DNA of 64,000 nucleotides from an uncultured Selenomonadaceae bacterium (GTDB lineage: Bacteria; Bacillota; Negativicutes; Selenomonadales; Selenomonadaceae): the NCBI GenBank assembly GCA_902778455.1, contig CACYXR010000002.1:124001-188000 (forward strand). Direction: 5' to 3'. The position numbers and the translations under genes are program-made. Below, one piece after another: positions 35,808 through 44,983 of the stretch. The notes beneath the pieces were generated by a model. That model was not told where the DNA came from and did not search any database. It worked only from the letters and a program-made list of their open reading frames with translations. The stretch's first letter is position 1, and each line of letters opens with the position of its first letter.

Positions 35808-35883
35808 TCCTTGATAGCTCAGTCGGTAGAGCAATCGGCTGTTAACCGATCGGTCGCAGGTTCGAGTCCTGCTCAAGGAGCCA
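35808..35883 (+). tRNA. tRNA-Asn (anticodon GTT), copy 2
   Basis: Identical over all 76 bases, CCA included, to the gene at 15017. Here it is followed after one base by tRNA-Glu(TTC), with which it shares a promoter and terminator. Confidence 0.97.
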
Positions 35884-35884
35884 T

Positions 35885-35959
35885 GGCGCGTTGGTCAAGT
35901 GGTTAAGACACCGCCCTTTCACGGCGGTTTCATGGGTTCGAATCCCGTACGCGTCACCA
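35885..35959 (+). tRNA. tRNA-Glu (anticodon TTC)
   Basis: The acceptor arm GGCGCGT pairs with ACGCGTC (one G-U pair). The anticodon stem CCGCC/GGCGG with loop CTTTCAC gives TTC. CCA is encoded. It shares the D arm and anticodon stem with tRNA-Glu(CTC) at 4022. Confidence 0.97.
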
Positions 35960-35968
35960 GATTATCAG

Positions 35969-35995
35969 AGCCGCCTCTTTGTGGGCGGCTTTTTC
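35969..35995 (+). terminator. Terminator after the tRNA pair
   Basis: AGCCGCC (35969-35975) pairs with GGCGGCT (35984-35990), followed by TTTT. Confidence 0.85.
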
Positions 35996-36012
35996 TCATA
36001 GAGGGTGAAAAG

Positions 36013-36834
36013 ATGTGGTCGGGCGATAAAAAATCCCGCATGGCGGAAAGGCGAGTTGTACTTGCGTGGTGCGGCCAATGGATGCGGGATTATATGAAAT
36101 CCTATTACAATGAAGATATGGAAATCCAACGCGCGATGCTGGTGAAGGAATCGCATACGGGACGCGTACAAAACATTATCCGAGAGTTGGCGACCCATTT
36201 GGGACTGTCCGAGGAGGATGTGGTGCTCGCCGAATTGATGGGGCTCCTGCACGACGTCGGACGGTTCCGGCAGTTCACGGTTTATCGGACGTTCAAGGAT
36301 CATTTGTCGGAGGATCACGCGACGGCAGGGCTGAAGCTGATGGAGGACTATCGACTTTTGGAGGGACTTTTACCTTGGGAACAATCCCTTGTCCGTTTTG
36401 CCGTCGAGTGGCACAACAAGAAGGCTATTGGTCCCGCGCCAGACGCCTGCCATCTCGGCTATGCGAAAATGCTTCGGGACGCAGACAAACTCGACATTTA
36501 CCATGTGCTTGAGCCGTTCCTTCCGTCGGAGGATGGCAGCGGTGTCAGCCCGAATTTCATCGAGAAGTTTGTTGAGGGCGTACAGTGTGACTACACGATG
36601 GTCGGCACCGAGGACGACAAGAAGCTCGTCCGACTGATGTGGGCTTATGATATTAATTTCGGTTGGACTCTTAAACAGATTCAAGAGCACGGGTATCTGG
36701 AAAAACTTATTCATTGCCTGCCGAAAGGCGACAAGGTCGATCTGGGCGTGGCGCGGCTGCGCGGATATGTGGAAAGTAAGCTTGCGGAAAAGGATACCGC
36801 TGGATTTCAAAATTCACATGAATGCGAAAAATAG
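36013..36834 (+). CDS. HD-domain phosphohydrolase family protein
   Basis: This 273-residue cytoplasmic protein has an HD domain: an early His in KESHTGRVQ, then LLHDVGRFRQF (~residue 80), EDHATAG, EWHNKK (~137) and the final Asp in RDADKLDIY. All metal ligands of an active HD phosphohydrolase appear to be present. The substrate is unknown. ATG 36013 has GAGGGTG 5-8 bases upstream; the longer open frame runs through the tRNA and is not coding. It lies 14 bases before glnS, probably in one operon. Confidence 0.85.
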   Translation: MWSGDKKSRMAERRVVLAWCGQWMRDYMKSYYNEDMEIQRAMLVKESHTGRVQNIIRELATHLGLSEEDVVLAELMGLLHDVGRFRQFTVYRTFKDHLSEDHATAGLKLMEDYRLLEGLLPWEQSLVRFAVEWHNKKAIGPAPDACHLGYAKMLRDADKLDIYHVLEPFLPSEDGSGVSPNFIEKFVEGVQCDYTMVGTEDDKKLVRLMWAYDINFGWTLKQIQEHGYLEKLIHCLPKGDKVDLGVARLRGYVESKLAEKDTAGFQNSHECEK

Positions 36835-36848
36835 GGGAGATATGAGGC

Positions 36849-38525
36849 ATGACGGAGAAAACGAAGGCAATGGCCGCGAATTTTGTGGAGAATATCATCG
36901 ACAGTGACCTGAAAAGCGGAAAGTATGTACCGGAGGAAATCCATACGCGGTTTCCGCCCGAGCCGAACGGGTATCTGCATATCGGCCACGCGAAGTCAAT
37001 TTGCTTGAATTTTGGCTTGGCGCAGCGGTTTGGCGGCAAGTGCAATTTGCGCTTCGATGACACGAATCCGACGAAGGAGGATACCGAGTACGTCGATTCA
37101 ATTCAGGAAGACGTCAAGTGGCTTGGTTTTACTTGGGATGACCGCCGATTTTACGCCTCCGATTATTTTGTGAAGCTGTACGAATACGCGGTGGAGCTGA
37201 TCAAGCGCGGGAAGGCGTTCGTCTGCGACCTGTCAACTGAAGAAATCCGCGCCTATCGCGGCACTTTAACAGAGCCGGGAAAGGAGAGTCCGTATCGCAA
37301 CCGCAGCGTTGAGGAAAATCTTGATTTATTTGCACGGATGAAGGCGGGAGAGTTCCCTGACGGCTCCCATGTTTTGCGTGCGAAAATTGACATGGCATCG
37401 CCAAATATTACGATGCGCGATCCGGTGCTGTACCGTATTGCCCACACAGCGCATCACCGTACAGGCGACGCGTGGTGTATCTATCCAATGTACGATTTCG
37501 CACACCCGCTGTCTGATGCCATCGAGGATATCACCCATTCCGTCTGCACATTGGAGTTTGAGGATCATCGCCCTCTTTACGATTGGCTGCTGGAGTCCTT
37601 GGGATTTGACACGAAGCGCCCGCATCAGTACGAGTTCGCAAGGCTGAACCTGACGAACACAGTGATGAGCAAGCGAAAGCTCCGCCAACTTGTCGAAGGT
37701 GGCTATGTTTCCGGTTGGGACGATCCTCGTATGCCGACGATTTCCGGTTTGCGGCGGCGCGGCTATACAGCGGCGGCAATCCGAGATTTCTGCGAGCGCA
37801 TCGGCGTCGCGAAGAGCAATAGCCTTGTGGACGTGGCGATGTTGGAGCATTGCGTTCGTGAGGATTTGAACGAGAAAGCCGACCGTGTGATGGCGGTTTT
37901 GGATCCGCTGAAGATCGTCATTACAAATTACCCCGAGGACAAAATAGAATACCTTGTGGCGGAGAATCATCCGACTCGAGGCGGTCATCGGTATGTGCCG
38001 TTCTCTCGAGAGATTTTCATTGAGCGAGAGGACTTCATGGAAGAACCGCCGAAAAAGTTTTTCCGTCTGAAACCGGGCGGTGAGGTGCGTCTGAAGCACG
38101 CTTATATCATCAAGTGCGAGGAAGTCGTCAAGGACAACGCGGGAAATGTCGTCGAGCTTCGTTGTACCTACGATCCTGACTCGAAGAGCGGCGGCGCAAC
38201 GGCGGGGCGCAAGGTCAAAGGCACTTTGCATTGGGTGGAAGCAAAGAACGCGATCACAGCGGAGGTACGTCTTTACGATTACCTGTTGACGACTGACGAA
38301 AATGGAAATGTTCCAGACGATTTTCTCGCGCACCTGAATCCGAATTCTCTGCGCGTGCTTAAGGACGTTCTGATCGAGCCGAGCGTGCGTTATACCGCCG
38401 AGGGGACGCGGTATCAATTCCTGCGGAAGGGTTATTTCTGCGTGGACAAAGACACAACGCCAGATCATCTAGTGTTTAACGAGGTCGTCGGATTGAAAGA
38501 TACATGGGGCAAGGTGAAGGGATAA
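36849..38525 (+). CDS. glnS: Glutaminyl-tRNA synthetase
   Basis: This 558-residue class I synthetase charges tRNA-Gln directly. It has the GlnRS form of the HIGH motif, [18 protein letters not shown] (residues ~35-52), and the KMSKS-type [11 protein letters not shown] (~270). The C-terminal beta-barrel anticodon-binding region is complete. The length is that of the E. coli enzyme. Most Bacillota lack GlnRS and use the GatCAB route, so the gene marks a lineage that acquired it. It precedes a small unknown gene with no gap and leuS. Confidence 0.95.
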   Translation: MTEKTKAMAANFVENIIDSDLKSGKYVPEEIHTRFPPEPNGYLHIGHAKSICLNFGLAQRFGGKCNLRFDDTNPTKEDTEYVDSIQEDVKWLGFTWDDRRFYASDYFVKLYEYAVELIKRGKAFVCDLSTEEIRAYRGTLTEPGKESPYRNRSVEENLDLFARMKAGEFPDGSHVLRAKIDMASPNITMRDPVLYRIAHTAHHRTGDAWCIYPMYDFAHPLSDAIEDITHSVCTLEFEDHRPLYDWLLESLGFDTKRPHQYEFARLNLTNTVMSKRKLRQLVEGGYVSGWDDPRMPTISGLRRRGYTAAAIRDFCERIGVAKSNSLVDVAMLEHCVREDLNEKADRVMAVLDPLKIVITNYPEDKIEYLVAENHPTRGGHRYVPFSREIFIEREDFMEEPPKKFFRLKPGGEVRLKHAYIIKCEEVVKDNAGNVVELRCTYDPDSKSGGATAGRKVKGTLHWVEAKNAITAEVRLYDYLLTTDENGNVPDDFLAHLNPNSLRVLKDVLIEPSVRYTAEGTRYQFLRKGYFCVDKDTTPDHLVFNEVVGLKDTWGKVKG

Positions 38526-38873
38526 ATGGGGAAGATGCCGAAAATACCGAGAAATCTTTCGGATAAGGATATGTTCAAAGGTTGGCAGGAAGAGCCGACC
38601 ATTGAAGAAACGATGCTGCAAGCAGCGGAACCGATACAGTCGACGCGTCCGCAGCTAAGGTGCATGCCGCAACAAAAAGGCGAAAAACGCGAAGGCACCT
38701 ATCAGACATATCTTTCGCAGGACGCCATCGACACGATGGAGAAGTTTCTGCTGGAAATCAAGCTGGATTTTTTCAAGCAGGGAATATCCGACTACCACGT
38801 GAATGTCCGGCGCGAGGGAAATACGATTCTGTTGGAGCACGTTCCGGCGGAAGGTAAAAATACGAAGAAATAA
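38526..38873 (+). CDS. Small hypothetical protein between glnS and leuS
   Basis: This 115-residue soluble protein has its ATG immediately after the glnS stop, with GAAGGGA as ribosome site. The N-terminal half is Pro/Gln/Glu-rich and probably flexible. The C-terminal half looks like a small alpha/beta unit ([15 protein letters not shown], then [17 protein letters not shown]). No membrane segment, cysteine cluster or known motif is seen. The tight placement between two synthetase genes and the normal codon use indicate a real gene; its function is unknown. Confidence 0.7.
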   Translation: MGKMPKIPRNLSDKDMFKGWQEEPTIEETMLQAAEPIQSTRPQLRCMPQQKGEKREGTYQTYLSQDAIDTMEKFLLEIKLDFFKQGISDYHVNVRREGNTILLEHVPAEGKNTKK

Positions 38874-38889
38874 CGGAGGGAAAGCCGAA

Positions 38890-41367
38890 ATGGAGAAATA
38901 CAACCCGAAGGAAATCGAGCAAAAATGGCAGAAGAAGTGGGCGGATGAGGAAACCTACAAGACGGAGGCCGACGCCTCACTGAAAAAGTATTATGTTCTT
39001 GAAATGTTCCCGTATCCGTCGGGGAATCTCCACATGGGGCATGTCCGCAATTATTCCATCGGCGATGTGCTGGCGCGGTACAAGCGCATGGCGGGATTTA
39101 ATGTGATTCACCCGATGGGCTACGATGCTTTCGGCATGCCGGCGGAAAATGCCGCTATCAAGCACGGCGTCCGCCCGTCGGACTGGACTTTCTCCAATAT
39201 CGAGAATATGACGCGCCAGCAGCAGACGATGGGGCTTTCCTACGACTGGGATCGCGAAGTGGAGACCTGTCGCCCCGATTATTACCGCTGGACGCAGTGG
39301 CTCTTCGAGCTTTTCTACAAGCGCGGTCTTGCGTATAAGAAAGCGGCGTCAGTGAACTGGTGCGACACCTGTGGTACGGTGTTGGCCAACGAACAGGTCG
39401 TGGACGGCAAATGCTGGCGCTGCGACTCCGAGGTACATAAGAAGAGCCTTTCCCAGTGGTTCTTGAAAATTACTGATTACGCCGATGAGCTTTTGAAGGA
39501 CCTTGAGCTTTTGAAGGGGTGGCCAGACCGCGTCAAGACGATGCAGGATAATTGGATCGGGCGCAGCGAGGGGTTGGAGTTTGCCTTTGACTTTCCTGCT
39601 GTCGGTGAAAAAATCCCAGTTTACACCACGCGCCCAGATACGGCTTTCGGTGTCACGTTCCTTGCTCTGGCGGCGGAGCATCCTCTTATCGAGAAAATCT
39701 GTAACGATAATCCGAAGGCGGCGGAAATCAAAGCGTTTTGTGAAAAAGCGCGCAATCAGTCCGAGATGGAGCGCACTTCCGAGACATCGGAGAAGGAAGG
39801 TATATTCACTGGACTTTGCTGCGTGAATCCCTTCAACGGAAAAGAAGTGCAGGTTTGGGTTACAAACTATGTGCTGGCCGAGTATGGTACCGGTGCGGTC
39901 ATGGGAGTACCGGCACACGATCAGCGCGACTGGATGTTCGCGACGAAATACGGTATACCGAAAATCCTGACCATTCAGCCGAAGGGTCAGACACTGAAGC
40001 TATCAGATATGGATGCAGCCTATGTTGAAAAGGAAGGCGTGCTGGTCAACTCTGAAAAGTTCGACGGCATGGAAATGCACGCGGCGATGAGCGCAATCAT
40101 GGATGAAGCGGAGGCAAATGGCTTCGGCAAACGCCGCGTCAATTATCGTCTGCGCGATTGGCTGATTTCCCGCCAGCGGTATTGGGGAGCGCCGATTCCG
40201 ATTATTCACTGCCCAAAATGCGGTGAGGTGCTTGTGCCGGAGGAGGAACTTCCGGTCAAGTTGCCGGAAAATGTGAAGTTTGAGCAGGGTGCGGTGTCGC
40301 CATTGGCTCAGTGCGAGGAGTTCGTCAACGTCAAGTGCCCGAAGTGCGGCGGCGACGCAAAGCGCGAGACCGACACGATGGACACCTTTATCTGTTCGTC
40401 GTGGTACTATCTGCGTTATACTGACCCGCACAACGAAAAGGCCCCCTTTAACAAGGACAAGGTCAATTACTGGGGGCCGGTGGATCAATATATCGGCGGC
40501 ATCGAGCACGCAATTTTACATCTGTTATATTCGCGTTTCTTTACGAAGGTTTTGCGCGACGCGGGGCTTGTGGACTTCGACGAACCGTTCACGAACCTTC
40601 TGACGCAGGGAATGGTCATCAAAGACGGCTCGAAAATGTCGAAGTCGAAGGGCAACGTCGTTTCGCCGGAGGAGATTATCGCGAAGTATGGTGCGGACAC
40701 GGCGCGACTCTTTATCCTGTTCGCAGCGCCTCCGGAACGCGATCTCGAATGGAGCGACCAAGGCGTCGAGGGAGCGTGGCGTTTTCTGAACCGTGTCTGG
40801 CGCATTGTCGGCCAATTCGCTCCGCTAGTCAAGAAAGGGAAGGACGATTATGACGTCTCGAAGCTGACAAAGGAGGAAACGGCGCTTCGCCGTGCTCTGC
40901 ACCAAACCGTCGCGAAGGTCACCGACGATGTGGAGAACCGCTTCACGTTCAATACGGCGATCAGCTCGATCATGGAACTTGTCAACGAGCTGTACACGTT
41001 CCAGGAGGTTGGGAATGTTAATGAAGGACTGATTCGCGAGGTAGTGACGGCTCTTGTCAAGCTGCTGGCACCGTTCTCGCCGCATATCACAGAAGAAATG
41101 TGGAGCGAAATCGGCGGCGAAGGCAGCGTCCACGCACAGAAGTGGCCGATCTATGATGAGGCGGCTTTGAAGGAAGACGAGATTGAGATTGTGCTGCAAA
41201 TCAATGGTAAGGTTCGTGATCGCATCATTGTCCCGGTGGAGCTTGATAAGACGGCCATGGAAAAAGCGGCGCTGGCCCAACCAAAGGTACAGCAGTATAC
41301 CGAAGGAAAGACCGTCATGAAGGTCATCGCGGTGCCGGGCAAGCTGGTCAATATTGTAGTCAAGTAA
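38890..41367 (+). CDS. leuS: Leucyl-tRNA synthetase
   Basis: This 825-residue class I synthetase carries the HIGH motif in [19 protein letters not shown] (residues ~42-60). The CP1 editing domain with TTRPDT-type and [15 protein letters not shown] motifs follows. A zinc-like cysteine group (CPKCGE...CPKCGG) and the KMSKS loop [10 protein letters not shown] (~578) come next. The C-terminal anticodon and tRNA-binding domains complete it. ATG 38890 follows CGGAGGG. It is the last gene of the operon starting at 36013. Confidence 0.97.
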   Translation: MEKYNPKEIEQKWQKKWADEETYKTEADASLKKYYVLEMFPYPSGNLHMGHVRNYSIGDVLARYKRMAGFNVIHPMGYDAFGMPAENAAIKHGVRPSDWTFSNIENMTRQQQTMGLSYDWDREVETCRPDYYRWTQWLFELFYKRGLAYKKAASVNWCDTCGTVLANEQVVDGKCWRCDSEVHKKSLSQWFLKITDYADELLKDLELLKGWPDRVKTMQDNWIGRSEGLEFAFDFPAVGEKIPVYTTRPDTAFGVTFLALAAEHPLIEKICNDNPKAAEIKAFCEKARNQSEMERTSETSEKEGIFTGLCCVNPFNGKEVQVWVTNYVLAEYGTGAVMGVPAHDQRDWMFATKYGIPKILTIQPKGQTLKLSDMDAAYVEKEGVLVNSEKFDGMEMHAAMSAIMDEAEANGFGKRRVNYRLRDWLISRQRYWGAPIPIIHCPKCGEVLVPEEELPVKLPENVKFEQGAVSPLAQCEEFVNVKCPKCGGDAKRETDTMDTFICSSWYYLRYTDPHNEKAPFNKDKVNYWGPVDQYIGGIEHAILHLLYSRFFTKVLRDAGLVDFDEPFTNLLTQGMVIKDGSKMSKSKGNVVSPEEIIAKYGADTARLFILFAAPPERDLEWSDQGVEGAWRFLNRVWRIVGQFAPLVKKGKDDYDVSKLTKEETALRRALHQTVAKVTDDVENRFTFNTAISSIMELVNELYTFQEVGNVNEGLIREVVTALVKLLAPFSPHITEEMWSEIGGEGSVHAQKWPIYDEAALKEDEIEIVLQINGKVRDRIIVPVELDKTAMEKAALAQPKVQQYTEGKTVMKVIAVPGKLVNIVVK

Positions 41368-41370
41368 ACT

Positions 41371-41508
41371 GCCTTCCCCTCTGGGGAGAAACATGCCAGT
41401 AGCACGTTTCTTGGCAGCGCGAAGCATAACAGATGAGGTTTTGTGAAGCTGGCAGAAAACCTCACCAGCCGCCTACGGCGGGTCCCCCTCCTAATAGGAA
41501 AGGCATAT
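41371..41508. repeat. Palindromic intergenic element, copy B
   Basis: About 138 bases between leuS and the antiporter gene begin GCCTTCCCCT and end AGGAAAGGC, nearly inverted copies. Inside are CCCCTCTGGGG, TGAGGTTTT paired with AAAACCTCA, and GCCGCCTACGGCGG. It has no open frame of note. It looks like a small non-autonomous palindromic repeat. A second, weaker member is at 34331. Confidence 0.6.
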
Positions 41509-41532
41509 TAACAGAGAAGGAAGCGAGTTTTT

Positions 41533-43050
41533 ATGGCGGAAACGATTTGGTCTGTTTTTCCCCCGATTTTGACAATTGTGCTGGCGTTGGCGACGAAGGA
41601 AGTCTATATGTCGCTGTTGATCGGCATTTTCTCCGGGGCGATGCTGTATTCAAACTTCAACGTCATTCAGGCGATTTTGACAATGTTCGCGGTCATGGAG
41701 GAAAAAGTCGGCGGAAATGTCAATATCCTCGTTTTCCTCGTCGTGCTCGGCATTCTTGTCGCGGCGATTTCGCGTTCAGGCGCAACGGAAGCTTATGGCA
41801 GATGGGCAGGAGAGCAAATTCACGGGAAGCGCAGCGCGCTTTTCCTAACGGCGCTCCTCGGCATCATTATTTTTATCGACGACTATTTCAACTGCCTGAC
41901 AGTCGGAACGGTCATGCGGCCGATTACGGACCGGTTCAAGGTATCACGGGCGAAGCTTGCCTATATTATTGACGCGACGGCGGCGCCTGTTTGCATTCTC
42001 GCGCCGGTTTCGAGCTGGGCGGCGGCTGTGGGATCTTCGTTGCCGGAGGGTACGTCGATTGACGGCTTCGCGTTGTTCCTTCGGACAATTCCAGTGAATC
42101 TCTATGCGATTTTGACGATGCTTTTCATGCTGTTTATCGCTTGGACAGGCCGCGATTTTGCAACAATGGGCAAAGTTGTTCGTGAAAACCGAAAGGAATT
42201 TATTGTGTCCAAGGAATACGAGGACGAAAGCAACAAGAGCGAAGTGGTATCACTCGGCAACGGTACTGTTTTTGACTTGATGCTTCCGATTATTGTACTA
42301 ATTGGGTCCTGTGTGTTCGGTATGCTTTATACCGGCGGCATCATGGAGGGAAAGTCCATTGCCGACGCTTTTGCCGACTGCGATTCGGCTAAGGCACTGG
42401 TGCTCGGTTCGTTCATTTCTTTTGTATTCGTTGCTCTTCTGTATCTGCCGCGGGAAGTGCTTCGCTTCAACCAGTTCTGTGACTGTTTCGTGCTCGGTTT
42501 CAAGGCGATGGTTCCGGCGGTGTTCATTCTCTGCCTCGCGTGGACCATGTCGGGGATCGTAAGTGACAAATATCTGAATCTAGGCGGTTATGTTGGCCAG
42601 CTGGTGCAGATGAATTCATCAGTGGGGCTTTTCCTTCCGGCGATATTTTTTGTCGTCGCAGGCTTCTTAGCTTTTTCCACCGGGACGTCTTGGGGCACAT
42701 TCGGGATTTTGATTCCGATTGCGGTTGCCGTCGTCGGTTTGGAGCAGTATGAAATGTTGGTGCTAATGGTTGCGGCAGTGTTGTCGGGCGCGGTTGCAGG
42801 TGATCACGCTTCGCCGATTTCCGATACGACAATTCTCGCCTCGGCAGGTGCACAGTGCCATCATATCGAACATGTCAGCACTCAGATTCCGTATGTGCTT
42901 CTCGTTTGTGCATGCTGCTTTGTCGGATATATTGTGGACGGTTTCACGAAAAACGGCTTTGCCGGGCTCGCGGTGGGCGTCATCCTTTTAGTGGGCTGCT
43001 GTCTTGCGATTTGCGCGAAATGTGAACCTATTGAGGTGGACGAGGAATAA
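41533..43050 (+). CDS. NhaC-family Na+/H+ antiporter
   Basis: This 505-residue protein has 11-12 hydrophobic segments and lies in the inner membrane. Features of the NhaC family are FIDDYFNCLTVGTVMRPITD (~residue 115), an APVSSWAA segment (~158), STGTSWGTFGILIP (~383) and GDHASPISDTT (~420). It probably exchanges sodium for protons, though some relatives exchange malate/lactate or amino acids. It stands alone, with its own terminator. Confidence 0.9.
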   Translation: MAETIWSVFPPILTIVLALATKEVYMSLLIGIFSGAMLYSNFNVIQAILTMFAVMEEKVGGNVNILVFLVVLGILVAAISRSGATEAYGRWAGEQIHGKRSALFLTALLGIIIFIDDYFNCLTVGTVMRPITDRFKVSRAKLAYIIDATAAPVCILAPVSSWAAAVGSSLPEGTSIDGFALFLRTIPVNLYAILTMLFMLFIAWTGRDFATMGKVVRENRKEFIVSKEYEDESNKSEVVSLGNGTVFDLMLPIIVLIGSCVFGMLYTGGIMEGKSIADAFADCDSAKALVLGSFISFVFVALLYLPREVLRFNQFCDCFVLGFKAMVPAVFILCLAWTMSGIVSDKYLNLGGYVGQLVQMNSSVGLFLPAIFFVVAGFLAFSTGTSWGTFGILIPIAVAVVGLEQYEMLVLMVAAVLSGAVAGDHASPISDTTILASAGAQCHHIEHVSTQIPYVLLVCACCFVGYIVDGFTKNGFAGLAVGVILLVGCCLAICAKCEPIEVDEE

Positions 43051-43061
43051 TCGAGAAAGAT

Positions 43062-43094
43062 AAAGACATGGGTTGCGCACTCATGTCTTTTTTA
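43062..43094 (+). terminator. Terminator after the NhaC gene
   Basis: AAAGACATG (43062-43070) pairs with CATGTCTTT (43082-43090), followed by TTTT. Confidence 0.85.
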
Positions 43095-43149
43095 TGCTAA
43101 ATTATCTGTTGCTTGGGATTTTGGGCATATCTTTGACAAGGCACGGCTC

Positions 43150-43178
43150 TTGCAAAAAGACGGATGTTTCGTTATAAT
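43150..43178 (+). promoter_or_regulatory. Promoter of the racemase/binding-protein operon
   Basis: TTGCAA (43150-43155) and a perfect TATAAT (43173-43178) have a 17-base spacer, 31 bases before the start codon. Confidence 0.65.
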
Positions 43179-43209
43179 ATCGACAGCGCTTTAGCGGAGG
43201 AAAGAATCG

Positions 43210-44040
43210 ATGGAGTTTCATTTTGTCAAGGCGAGTCCTTGCCGAAATACAACGGTTTTTGTTGAAGACAACGTATCGGTTTTTGTACGCGCGAGGCTTG
43301 CGCGATATTTGATGAACGACGAGGTCTTGGCGGCGGAGCAGGTCGGCTTTCTTGTGCCGCCGTTGTCTGAAGTTTCCGCACTTCGCGTGGAGATGGCAGG
43401 CGATGAGTTTTGCGGAAATGCGTCGCTGGCACTTGGTGCGTTGGCAGTTATGCGCGGACTTCGTGCGACGGGGACGCCTTTTTTCGTTGAATGCTCCGGT
43501 TCGGAGAGTCCTCTTCGCGTCTCTGCGGAATCAGTTGCGCCGGGAAGGTGGCGCGGAACGGTTGAACTGTCGCCAAAAGCGAGAATCTTGGAGATTAAGC
43601 TTTCCTCAGCGGGTGTCACGTATCACGGCGCGATTGTCGAGCTTCCGGGTATTTGCCATTTTTGCATTGAGTCGGAACCGTTTTCACAGGAAACTTATGA
43701 TGCATTACTGAAACAATTGACAAAACATATCGTGTCAGATGCTTATGGGATTATTCCGTATCGTGAAAATGGGAACAAAGAGTTTTCAATTTGTCCGTAT
43801 GTTGCCGTGCCTGCTGCGAAAAGTTTCGTGTTCGAGCAGGCATGCGGTTCGGGTAGCTTTGCGTTGGGACTTTGGCTTGCGCGGATACGCGGACTTACAC
43901 AGCTGGATGTTTTGCAGTCGGGGGGAACAATTCATGTGGAGATTGGCGAAAGGTCGTCGATTTCCGAAGAAGTATATTTTCCTTGCGCGGGGAAATTTTT
44001 TGCAGATGAAATACTTCTGCGGGATGCTTCGGGCAAATGA
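43210..44040 (+). CDS. DapF-like two-cysteine amino-acid racemase/epimerase
   Basis: This 276-residue protein has the two-domain diaminopimelate-epimerase layout with a catalytic Cys in each half: EFCGNAS (~residue 74) and ACGSGSFALG (~213). PhzF proteins lack such cysteines. The N-terminus KASPCRNTTVFV replaces the GNDF of true DapF, so it is closer to the histidine racemase/CntK type. The operon partner is a polar amino-acid-binding lipoprotein. Since ddh (61135) can bypass DapF in lysine synthesis, a different substrate such as another amino acid is plausible; this is inference. Confidence 0.78.
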   Translation: MEFHFVKASPCRNTTVFVEDNVSVFVRARLARYLMNDEVLAAEQVGFLVPPLSEVSALRVEMAGDEFCGNASLALGALAVMRGLRATGTPFFVECSGSESPLRVSAESVAPGRWRGTVELSPKARILEIKLSSAGVTYHGAIVELPGICHFCIESEPFSQETYDALLKQLTKHIVSDAYGIIPYRENGNKEFSICPYVAVPAAKSFVFEQACGSGSFALGLWLARIRGLTQLDVLQSGGTIHVEIGERSSISEEVYFPCAGKFFADEILLRDASGK

Positions 44041-44075
44041 AAATATAATTATGTTTTTTGGGAGGAAGGATTGAA

Positions 44076-44888
44076 ATGAAGAAACTGTTTGCGGTGCTGA
44101 TGTTGGTCGCGCTTGCCTGCGGGTTGCTCGTCGGGTGCGGCGGGGGACAAAAACCGGCGGAGAAGAAGGAAGCGACAAAGCCGATTGTACTCGGGTTGGA
44201 TGACAATTTCCCGCCGATGGGTTTTGTGGATGAGAACAACAAGATTGTTGGCTTCGACATTGATCTTGCAACGGAAGCTGCAAAGCGTTTGAACACGAAG
44301 GTCGATTTCAAGCCTATTGACTGGGCGAGTAAAGAGGCAGAGCTGAAAAGCGGACGCGTCGATATGCTTTGGAATGGTCTCGACATCACCGAGAAGCGTA
44401 AAGAGAATATCCTTTTCAGTGACCCATACATGAACAACCGTTTCATTATCTTCCGTGCGGCGGGCAAGAATACAGATATCAAAGGCGAGTTGACACTGGC
44501 GGGCAAGATTGTTGCGACGCAAAGCGGCGGCGGAACTATCGAGGACTATTTGGACGGGAAGCCGGAGTTGACAGGTACTTTCAAGGAATTCAAGAAGTAT
44601 CAGGATTATCTGTCGGCGTTCATGGATTTGGAAAACGGGCGTATTGATGCGGTGGTTTGTGATGAGATTATCGGCCGTTATTACATGAGCAAGCATCCTG
44701 GCAAGCTTGAGGCCGTGGACGTAACTGTCGGCCCTTCGGCGCAGTTTGGCGTCGGTTTCCGCAAGGATGACAAGGAACTTCGCGACAAAGTGCAGAGGGT
44801 GCTAGACGAAATGCGCAAGGACGGCACTATGGCGAAGATTTCGCAGAAGTGGTTCGCAGCTGATATCACCAAGGTCGATAAAAAATAA
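44076..44888 (+). CDS. Polar amino-acid ABC transporter substrate-binding lipoprotein
   Basis: This 270-residue protein has a lipoprotein signal peptide with lipobox LLVGC (Cys at about residue 22). A type 3 periplasmic binding domain (SBP_bac_3) follows, with LGLDDNFPPMGFVDENNKI, GFDIDLATEAAKRL and DMLWNGLDITEKRK. Such proteins deliver amino acids to HisM/GlnQ-type transporters. No permease or ATPase gene is adjacent. The permease/ATPase pair at 4269-5679 lacks a binding protein and is the obvious partner within this window. ATG 44076 has GGGAGGAAGG upstream. Confidence 0.93.
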   Translation: MKKLFAVLMLVALACGLLVGCGGGQKPAEKKEATKPIVLGLDDNFPPMGFVDENNKIVGFDIDLATEAAKRLNTKVDFKPIDWASKEAELKSGRVDMLWNGLDITEKRKENILFSDPYMNNRFIIFRAAGKNTDIKGELTLAGKIVATQSGGGTIEDYLDGKPELTGTFKEFKKYQDYLSAFMDLENGRIDAVVCDEIIGRYYMSKHPGKLEAVDVTVGPSAQFGVGFRKDDKELRDKVQRVLDEMRKDGTMAKISQKWFAADITKVDKK

Positions 44889-44907
44889 AGACTTGGGAAA
44901 GAAGGAC

Positions 44908-44945
44908 TGTCGCATATATCCAAACGGATAGGCGGCAGTCTTTTC
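44908..44945 (+). terminator. Terminator after the binding-protein gene
   Basis: GACTGTCGC pairs with G(G)CGGCAGTC around an inner ATCC/GGAT hairpin, followed by TTTTC. Confidence 0.75.
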
Positions 44946-44983
44946 ATATTTCGATATATTATTTGTAATCGAGGGTGACAAAC

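Noticed and set aside
35808..35959. tRNA pair as an attachment site for an integrated element
   Set aside because: No integrase, no duplicated tRNA end and no change in gene content on either side; the genes around are housekeeping.
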